A DNA stretch of 13,771 bases from an uncultured Clostridia bacterium (GTDB lineage: Bacteria; Bacillota; Clostridia; Christensenellales; Borkfalkiaceae), in assembly GCA_947627125.1 (NCBI GenBank), contig CANQUY010000037.1, positions 1 to 13,771 of the forward strand. The letters run 5' to 3'. This document shows, one piece after another, positions 9,088 through 13,771 of this stretch; position 1 is the first letter of the stretch, and every line of letters begins with the position of its first letter. The translations under genes and the position numbers were made by a program. The notes under the pieces were generated by a model. It had not been told where the DNA came from, ran no database searches, and saw nothing but the letters and a program-made list of their open reading frames with translations.

Positions 9088-9276
9088 ATGGTAATTTTGC
9101 AAGGCTTGCTCTACATTATCGGGTTCATCGTAGGGCTGTTCCTCCTCGGCATAGCCTTCATGATCTTCTGCGCGATCCTCTTCTGCTGTGCCGTTTACGG
9201 CGCCGTGGTGGGGGCGGTCAGAAGCGTGATCAGCTATTTTGCCGCGCTTCATGAGGAGCTGGGAGGTTCGTACTGA
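9088..9276 (+). CDS. Small hydrophobic membrane protein (62 residues)
   Basis: Residues 2-44 are almost entirely hydrophobic, long enough for two membrane helices joined by a short turn, with three cysteines (C28, C33, C34) in the second. A short tail ending HEELGGSY follows R45. A good ribosome site (AAGGAGA, about 9074-9080) lies seven bases before the ATG, and its TGA overlaps the ATG of the membrane GTPase by one base. This arrangement and its size make it a real gene, not noise. It is likely a membrane partner of the following two-helix GTPase; a holin-like or pore-forming role is possible but nothing in the sequence proves it. I do not recognise the family. Confidence 0.75.
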   Translation: MVILQGLLYIIGFIVGLFLLGIAFMIFCAILFCCAVYGAVVGAVRSVISYFAALHEELGGSY

Positions 9277-9278
9277 TG
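9261..9278 (+). promoter_or_regulatory. Ribosome site inside the small gene and TGATG stop-start overlap
   Basis: GGGAGG at 9261-9266 lies within the end of the small membrane gene, and TGATG at 9274-9278 joins its stop to the ATG of the membrane GTPase. Such one-base overlaps commonly give re-initiation by the same ribosome, so the two membrane proteins are probably made in fixed ratio. Confidence 0.75.
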
Positions 9279-10718
9279 GAAAGACAACCCGCAAAAGTCA
9301 ATTATTTCTTCGGAAGTTGCTACCGCGATCTTGGTAACACCATCGCCAACGCATTTTCAAGACTTTGGGGATCCGTCGTTGACCAATGGGATCTCATCAA
9401 GGACAATTTTGATGACATGCGCGACGATAAAAACCTCGGCAGCATCCTCCTCTTCGCCATCAAGCTCGCCTACCGTATCGCAGTCATCATTTCAACGGTC
9501 ACGGTCACGGCGGCCGTCACGCTGATGCTGTCGCTCGTCCATATCGTCATCGTTGCGCTCATCATGACGGGCATTTACCTGTTCTTCAGCTTGATCTGGC
9601 TGCTCGATACGCTCGTTTCGAGGATCAGAAGGATCCGTTCCGCCTGCCCCGTCTGCCAGAGGAAGTTCGCCCTTCCGCACTACCAGTGCCCGAGATGCGG
9701 GAACGTACATACCAAACTCAAGCCCTCGAAATACGGCATTTTGAAGCGTGAATGCGATTGCGGCGCAAAGCTCGCCACGACCTTTTTCAACGGCCGCCAA
9801 AAGCTCCCCGCGATCTGCCCTTACTGCAAGAGCAGTCTTTCGGGCGGCGGTTTTCAGGTCAATATCAGCATTCCCGTCATCGGCGGCCCCAGCGCAGGCA
9901 AGACCTGTTTTGTCAACATGGCGCTCGGCGAGATCGAAAAGATCGCGGAGAGCGAGCTCGGCTATGAGTTTGAATATCTCGAGAATGCCGAGGCGCAGGG
10001 AAACTTAAGGGAAAATCTCGAAACGATGGAGCAGGGGTATCTTCCCCAAAAGACGACGGATATGGCCCTCGTCTATTACCGCTTCTATTTCACCGAGAAA
10101 AAGGCCAAGGTCCGCAACCAGATCGACCTGTGCGACGTCGGCGGCGAGGTCTATTCCTCGAGCAGCGAGATGAACAAGCAGATCGGCTATGGCAACGCCA
10201 ACGGCTACCTCATGGTCATCGACCCGCTCACCATCGAGGATTTCAGAAAGGAATTCGAGAAAACCAATTCCGCGTCCGAGTACAAGGTCAGCCCCAAGCC
10301 CATCAGCGAAGTGCTCGATATCCTCATCAAGACGGTCAACAACATGTGCGGGCTCTCCGATTCCAAAAAGATCACAAAGAACCTCGCGATCGTGTTTACC
10401 AAGTGCGATATGCCGCTCATCGAGGACGAGATCGGCGATGCGGTCGTGGATGAGATCGCCCGCAGAAACGAAAAGATGACGCGGATGGAGGCACGCAACC
10501 ATGCCTGCGAAGATTTCCTCGCAAAGTACGGCGAAGCGGAGTTCATCAATATCGTAAAATCCAAGTTCAACAACGTGCAGTATTTCACCTGCACCGCGCT
10601 CGGCCACAATGTCAACGGCCAGCAGTTCGTGGCGAAGGACGTCGCCCAGCCCATCCTTTGGCTGATCGACAAACAGAGCCCGACCATCGATTTCAAGAAA
10701 TATTGGGCAAAGCAGTGA
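9276..10718 (+). CDS. Membrane-anchored GTPase with two zinc ribbons
   Basis: This 480-residue protein has an amphipathic N-terminus (1-55), two hydrophobic helices (about 68-88 and 90-110), a basic stop (RIRRIR, 116-121) and two zinc-binding modules: C124/C127/C138/C141 and C160/C162/C181/C184. The P-loop GTPase domain follows, with Walker A GGPSAGKT at 203-210, G3 DVGGE at 287-291 and G4 TKCD at 375-378. By the positive-inside rule, the GTPase and zinc modules should face the cytoplasm. As in the first GTPase, the G3 motif carries Glu where Ras-like proteins have Gln. The two GTPases share architecture (Cys module then GTPase) but differ in membrane attachment and sequence, so they are probably distant relatives with different locations. 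It lies one base into the small membrane gene and ten bases before the transglutaminase-like gene. Confidence 0.85.
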   Translation: MERQPAKVNYFFGSCYRDLGNTIANAFSRLWGSVVDQWDLIKDNFDDMRDDKNLGSILLFAIKLAYRIAVIISTVTVTAAVTLMLSLVHIVIVALIMTGIYLFFSLIWLLDTLVSRIRRIRSACPVCQRKFALPHYQCPRCGNVHTKLKPSKYGILKRECDCGAKLATTFFNGRQKLPAICPYCKSSLSGGGFQVNISIPVIGGPSAGKTCFVNMALGEIEKIAESELGYEFEYLENAEAQGNLRENLETMEQGYLPQKTTDMALVYYRFYFTEKKAKVRNQIDLCDVGGEVYSSSSEMNKQIGYGNANGYLMVIDPLTIEDFRKEFEKTNSASEYKVSPKPISEVLDILIKTVNNMCGLSDSKKITKNLAIVFTKCDMPLIEDEIGDAVVDEIARRNEKMTRMEARNHACEDFLAKYGEAEFINIVKSKFNNVQYFTCTALGHNVNGQQFVAKDVAQPILWLIDKQSPTIDFKKYWAKQ

Positions 10719-10728
10719 GGAAGCGGGG

Positions 10729-11706
10729 ATGATCGAATATTGGAAGGCCCGTCTTGGCAGGCGGGAACAGGAGCTCTATACAGATCTCTGTGACGCGCTC
10801 TCGGAGGGCAAACTCTCGGTTGACATCCCGCGGGCCGTCGATCACGGCTGGGAAGAAACCATGGAGGCCCTCGTCTTTGATCATCCCGAATTCTACTTTC
10901 TCTCACAGCAGTATACGGTCGGCGTCCGCGGGTCCAAGACGCGTGCGGAGTTCCGCTCCCTCTATTCCCCGCGGCAGATGGCGGAGATCGAAAGGGGCAT
11001 GTCCGCCGCCGTGTCGGAGATCCGCCGCAGTCTGAGCGGGGGATTCGAGGACGCGGAGAAAAAGGTCGCCGCTTACGTCATCTCCCATACCGTCTATGAA
11101 CAGGACGAGGAATACAACCAAAACGCGGCCTCCGCACTCTTTTTCCACAGGGCGCAGTGCAGCGGCATCGCCAAGGCGGTGAAGTACCTCATGGATCGGC
11201 TCGGCAGATGGTGTATCGTCCTCAAGGGGACCCTCCGCGACGATGGAGGACCGGCGGGGGCGCATGCGTGGAATATCGTTTCCTTCGACGGAAGATATTA
11301 CCACCTCGACGCGACTGCCATGCTCGGCTCGAACCCGGGGATCCAAAGAGGGGAGCCCGTCAAATATTTTTATTTCAACAACAGCGATGCGGCGATGCGG
11401 CGGAACCACGGCTGGAACGCCGCCTCCGTCCCCGCCTGCACCGATACGCGCTACGACAATATCGGCTTCGGCGCCGCCGTGGGGGAAAGCATCGACACGG
11501 TATCTATTTCCGCCCTCAAGGCATACTTTACCCGTAAGGGCGGCACAAAATTCCGCTTCTATATTGCGGAAAAGGGCACTTTCAACCAGAACCAGCAGAA
11601 GGTCATGTCCATCTTCATGGAATATTGCAGGGACCGTCAGTATGCGGGCAGGGCGAATCTTTCGTGCACGCGCGACGTCTGGGAGGCTGAGATCGTCCTC
11701 TGTTAG
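10729..11706 (+). CDS. Transglutaminase-like (papain-fold) protein, probable effector
   Basis: This 325-residue protein carries the transglutaminase-core triad in the usual order and spacing: C144 in QCSGIAK, H179 in GAHAWN, D194 in HLDAT. Such folds include transglutaminases, peptidases and deamidases; which reaction applies cannot be told from sequence. The N-terminal 110 residues are helical and include HPEFYFLSQQ (about 52-61), a segment I also associate with bacterial transglutaminase-domain proteins. There is no signal peptide or membrane segment, so, unlike many bacterial family members that act at the cell surface, it is predicted to be cytoplasmic. A GAGGAAG ribosome site begins within the TGA of the membrane GTPase gene, and the ATG is ten bases after that stop. 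As the only clear non-NTPase enzyme of the cluster, it is the best candidate for an effector that modifies or cleaves proteins when the GTPases fire. Confidence 0.85.
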   Translation: MIEYWKARLGRREQELYTDLCDALSEGKLSVDIPRAVDHGWEETMEALVFDHPEFYFLSQQYTVGVRGSKTRAEFRSLYSPRQMAEIERGMSAAVSEIRRSLSGGFEDAEKKVAAYVISHTVYEQDEEYNQNAASALFFHRAQCSGIAKAVKYLMDRLGRWCIVLKGTLRDDGGPAGAHAWNIVSFDGRYYHLDATAMLGSNPGIQRGEPVKYFYFNNSDAAMRRNHGWNAASVPACTDTRYDNIGFGAAVGESIDTVSISALKAYFTRKGGTKFRFYIAEKGTFNQNQQKVMSIFMEYCRDRQYAGRANLSCTRDVWEAEIVLC

Positions 11707-11716
11707 TCCAAAATGC

Positions 11717-11753
11717 AGCTTCGGCGCCGCGGCTTCTGCCGCGGCGCCGAAGC
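11717..11753 (+). other. Perfect 16-bp hairpin between the transglutaminase-like and short Hsp70 genes
   Basis: The arms at 11718-11733 and 11738-11753 are exact inverted complements, giving a 16-bp GC-rich stem with a TTCT loop, eleven bases after the TAG stop. No T-run follows on the + strand (the next bases are ATAAGACAGG), and the minus-strand side has only TTTT after three or four bases, so it is a weak classical terminator. It could pause or partially stop transcription, protect the 3' end of the seven-gene mRNA, or lower expression of the downstream gene. The rest of the gap holds a 10-bp palindrome ACTTTAAAGT at 11768-11777 and a GGGAGG ribosome site at 11788-11793; no convincing promoter is seen. 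Confidence 0.7.
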
Positions 11754-11800
11754 ATAAGACAGGTAAAACTTTAAAGTGACGGAACACGGGAGGCATTCTT

Positions 11801-12904
11801 ATGGGGATCAGATTGGGGATAGATTTCGGAACAAATTATATATGCGCGAGCTATGTGGATGAAGACGGCAACCTCCATCGCGTTTTCAATATTGAGGGAG
11901 AAGAAAAAACGCCCACCGCCGTCTATTTGGGAAGCGACGGGGTGACGGTGGGGGAGGAAGCCCTGCGAAGCGGCGCGGAACACCCCGAGTTCCTGTCCGA
12001 AAACATAAAACGATATCTGCAGGATCTGGATTATACCTTCAACTCTCCCGATGGTGAATACACGCCGACGCAGATCGCCTCCTTCATTTTTCAACAGGTC
12101 CTTTCGGACGCCGAGCATTGTACGGACGAAAAGATCGAATGCGCAGTTCTCACCTGCCCCGCCTATTTCGGTGCGGAAGGACATGCGGCCATGCTTTGGA
12201 TCGCAAACAGCGTCCGTCTTTCAAACGGGGAACCGCTGTATGTGCCGCGGATCATATGCGAATACGAGGCGGCCATGCTCGCTTACGCTCATTTCTCTCA
12301 CGAGAACGAAGCGAAAAAAACGGTCGTCCTCTGCGATCTCGGCGCCTCATTGGACCTCTATCTCATAGAATTCTCCCGCAAAAACGGAAAAACGGAGCCG
12401 CGCATCATCAGTTACGTCGGAGATCATCAGTTCGGCGGGAAAGATTGGAACAGAGCCCTGACGGATATAGTCTGCGAAAAGTTCTATGAGCTGACGGGCG
12501 AGGATGACTACAACATGTTACGCGACCCCGCCTTTCGCGCCGATATCGGCCCAAAGATCGAGCGGGCGAAGCGAATGCTCAGCGTGCGCGATGAAACTTC
12601 CGTCTTGGTCAAATACGGCGGGCAGAATGAAAATATTTCCGTCACGAGGGCGCAATTCGAGGAAGCGACGGGACACTTGTTGGCTCAAGTCGGCATGTTG
12701 ATGGATCATTTGTTCGAGAATTGCGGCCGCAGCATTGAGGAGGCCGATGAGATCGTTCTCACGGGCGGTTCCGCCCATATGCCGCAAGTCGGGGCGTACC
12801 TCCGCAGCGCATTCAACAGGAAGATCTGCCTGCTCGAACCGGACATGGCAGTGTCCATCGGGGCGGCATTGTACGCCTCCAACCTTCGACGCGACGATTT
12901 TTGA
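11801..12904 (+). CDS. Short Hsp70-like protein: ATPase domain only, with altered phosphate-2 loop
   Basis: This 367-residue protein consists of an Hsp70-type nucleotide-binding domain and ends just after it, with no substrate-binding domain. Seen are IDFGTNY (7-13), the lysine equivalent K70, E154 in the CEYEAA variant of NEPTAA, GDHQFGGKDWN and the adenosine motif TGGSAHMP (321-328). The phosphate-2 loop reads DLGASLDL (179-186) instead of DLGGGTFD: it is one residue shorter, loses two glycines and the threonine, but keeps the first aspartate. ATP may bind, but hydrolysis is doubtful. It shares patterns with the Hsp70-VWA protein at 13 (GDHQ-GG, TCPAYF), so it is probably a diverged duplicate. 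The start has GGGAGG seven bases upstream. It is separated from the main cluster by a hairpin and may be expressed at a different level. It could act as a decoy, inhibitor or scaffold of the first Hsp70; this is inference. Confidence 0.85.
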   Translation: MGIRLGIDFGTNYICASYVDEDGNLHRVFNIEGEEKTPTAVYLGSDGVTVGEEALRSGAEHPEFLSENIKRYLQDLDYTFNSPDGEYTPTQIASFIFQQVLSDAEHCTDEKIECAVLTCPAYFGAEGHAAMLWIANSVRLSNGEPLYVPRIICEYEAAMLAYAHFSHENEAKKTVVLCDLGASLDLYLIEFSRKNGKTEPRIISYVGDHQFGGKDWNRALTDIVCEKFYELTGEDDYNMLRDPAFRADIGPKIERAKRMLSVRDETSVLVKYGGQNENISVTRAQFEEATGHLLAQVGMLMDHLFENCGRSIEEADEIVLTGGSAHMPQVGAYLRSAFNRKICLLEPDMAVSIGAALYASNLRRDDF

Positions 12905-12967
12905 TCCAAGAAGCTCATTACGGCCGCCGAAAATCGCACGGCGGGCCGAAAATCATCTGAAAATCGC
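12905..12967 (+). repeat. Intergenic region: GC-rich bulged hairpin and three GAAAATC repeats
   Basis: A hairpin pairs 12921-12929 with 12939-12948 (nine base pairs, one bulged G, loop 12930-12938). No T-run follows, so it is at best an imperfect terminator for the short Hsp70 gene. GAAAATC occurs at 12929-12935, 12948-12954 and 12959-12965, with the first two inside the longer repeat GCCGAAAATC (12926 and 12945). The spacing of 19 and 11 bases is close to one or two helical turns, so these could be protein-binding sites above the rpsB promoter. No RNA gene or further coding region is seen here. Confidence 0.5.
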
Positions 12968-12996
12968 TTGCCATATCCGTTGAGATATGGTATACT
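12968..12996 (+). promoter_or_regulatory. Sigma-A promoter of rpsB
   Basis: The -35 element TTGCCA is at 12968-12973 and the -10 element TATACT at 12991-12996, each one base from consensus, with the optimal 17-base spacer. TGG at 12988-12990 gives an extended -10 (TGn). Transcription should begin near 13002-13004, leaving a leader of about 118 bases before rpsB. Location in the gap between the accessory locus and the ribosomal gene makes it the expected housekeeping promoter. A T-run (12996-13001) follows the -10, and a palindrome fills the spacer. Confidence 0.75.
12971..12990. promoter_or_regulatory. Candidate operator palindrome in the rpsB promoter spacer
   Basis: CCATATC (12971-12977) and GATATGG (12984-12990) are exact inverted complements separated by six bases. 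The 20-bp palindrome runs from the end of the -35 box to the base before the -10 box. A dimeric regulator bound here would block or remodel polymerase. It could also form the stem of a weak intrinsic terminator with the T-run at 12996-13001, but the stem is short, AT-rich and five bases away from that run. Confidence 0.45.
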
Positions 12997-13002
12997 TTTT
13001 TC

Positions 13003-13120
13003 TGTCTGTAAAAGCAGATAGTTCACACCCGAAGGGCGCCGCTCGCCGTGTTCCGTAAATCTTTCATGCGGAATAGGAGCGGAACTGCCGCTCTGCGGGG
13101 AGGAACAACGGAGGATCATT
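13003..13120 (+). promoter_or_regulatory. Structured rpsB leader (possible S2 autoregulation site)
   Basis: The leader can form three hairpins. GGCG/CGCC lies at about 13035-13046. TTCCGTA (13051-13057) pairs with TGCGGAA (13067-13073), including one G-U pair. GAGCGG (13077-13082) pairs with CCGCTC (13088-13093) with a five-base loop. The ribosome site GGAGG is at 13110-13114, six bases before the ATG, downstream of the last hairpin. In bacteria such as E. coli, S2 represses its own mRNA through the leader, so a similar control is plausible here. I could not match it to a named leader family. Confidence 0.45.
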
Positions 13121-13771
13121 ATGGCAGTTATCACCATGAAACAGCTTCTCGAAGCGGGCGTCCATTTCGGCCACCAGACGAGAAAGTGGAATCCCAAGAT
13201 GGGCAAGTATATCTTTGCCGCCCGTCACGATATCCACATCATCGACCTCGAGAAAACAGCGGCTCTCATCGAAACGGCGTACACCTTTGTCGTCGAATCG
13301 GTGAAGGCGGGCAAAGACGTGCTCTTTGTGGGCACCAAGAAGCAGGCGCAGGACGCCATCAAGGAAGAGGCGGAGCGCTGCGGGCAGTTCTATGTCAACT
13401 CCCGCTGGCTCGGCGGCACGCTCACCAACTTCAAGACCATCCGCTCCCGTATCGACTATCTCGAAAAGCTCGAGAGAATGGAAGAGAGCGGCGAGTTTGA
13501 CCTTCTCCCCAAGAAGGAAGTGCTCGGCCTCAAGAAGGAGATGGGCAAACTGCAGGAAAACCTCGGCGGTATCAAGAACATGCGCAGGCTCCCCGGCGTC
13601 ATGTTCGTCGTCGATCCCCACAATGAGGACATCGCCGTGGCCGAAGCGCGCAAACTCCACATTCCGATCGTCGCGATCACCGATACCAACTGCGATCCCG
13701 ACCTCATCGACTACGTCATTCCCGGCAACGACGACGCGATCAGGGCGATCAAGCTCATCTCGTCCGTCATG
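13121..13771 (+). CDS. rpsB: 30S ribosomal protein S2 (partial, runs off the window)
   Basis: The 217 visible codons read as ribosomal protein S2: MAVITMKQLLEAGVHFGHQT at the start, the RWNPKM-like RKWNPKMGKYIF segment, VGTKKQAQ, the WLGGTLTNFKTI segment, RLPGVMFVVDP and the IVAITDTNCDP signature. S2 binds the 30S head-body junction with S1 or its equivalent and is essential. The family is usually 230-260 residues, so only the last part of the gene is missing. The ATG at 13121 is fixed by GGAGG six bases before it and by the usual N-terminus of the family. It is normally followed by tsf (elongation factor Ts), which would lie outside this window. It marks this as chromosomal sequence and gives the right boundary of the accessory locus. 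Its promoter and leader are described separately. Confidence 0.97.
   Translation, partial: MAVITMKQLLEAGVHFGHQTRKWNPKMGKYIFAARHDIHIIDLEKTAALIETAYTFVVESVKAGKDVLFVGTKKQAQDAIKEEAERCGQFYVNSRWLGGTLTNFKTIRSRIDYLEKLERMEESGEFDLLPKKEVLGLKKEMGKLQENLGGIKNMRRLPGVMFVVDPHNEDIAVAEARKLHIPIVAITDTNCDPDLIDYVIPGNDDAIRAIKLISSVM

Noticed and set aside
10903..11796. Minus-strand open frame covering the transglutaminase-like gene and the hairpin
   Set aside because: The + strand triad is decisive and the minus frame shows no domain.
12926..12965. CRISPR-like or attachment-site repeats
   Set aside because: The units are 7-10 bases at uneven spacing of 19 and 11, with no cas genes or integrase in the window.
12971..13001. 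Intrinsic terminator: CCATATC/GATATGG stem followed by a T-run
   Set aside because: The stem is only seven AT-rich pairs and the T-run starts five bases after it. The same bases form a near-consensus promoter with a 17-base spacer and extended -10, which explains them better.

Overview
The window is a chromosomal segment of a GC-rich bacterium. Its right edge carries the 5' part of rpsB (ribosomal protein S2), whose protein reads as a Bacillota/Clostridia-type S2. Strong purine-rich Shine-Dalgarno sites (GGAGG, AAGGAGA) precede most genes, which fits a Gram-positive anaerobe of the clostridial lineage. This placement is an inference from one partial housekeeping protein and general style, not a firm assignment.

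Everything to the left of rpsB is one accessory locus read on the + strand. Seven genes are packed with gaps of -1 to 28 bases (13-11706): an Hsp70-like protein fused to a von Willebrand A (VWA) domain; a 1024-residue protein with a J-like segment, two zinc ribbons, coiled coil and fibronectin-III-like repeats; a zinc-finger GTPase; a large GAP1-like protein (GTPase-associated protein 1, a family known from predicted conflict systems); a 62-residue membrane peptide; a membrane-anchored GTPase with two zinc ribbons; and a cytoplasmic transglutaminase-like protein with an intact Cys-His-Asp triad. A 95-base gap with a perfect 16-bp hairpin follows. Then comes a second, short Hsp70-like protein that has only the ATPase domain and an altered phosphate-binding loop.

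A 216-base intergenic region separates this locus from rpsB. It holds a GC-rich hairpin, three GAAAATC repeats, a near-consensus sigma-A promoter with an extended -10 and a 20-bp palindrome in its spacer, and a leader of about 118 bases with several predicted hairpins.

The likely theme is a GTP- and ATP-dependent sensing machine. The Hsp70-VWA and J-like proteins would recognise a client or scaffold. The soluble and membrane GTPases with the GAP1-like partner would act as switches. The transglutaminase-like enzyme is the most plausible catalytic effector. The GTPase/GAP1 pairing is known from predicted NTP-dependent conflict systems. Its combination with an Hsp70-VWA fusion, a J-like partner lacking the HPD motif and a second degenerate Hsp70 is the part that looks least described. 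No RNA genes, insertion sequences, CRISPR arrays or integrase genes were seen.
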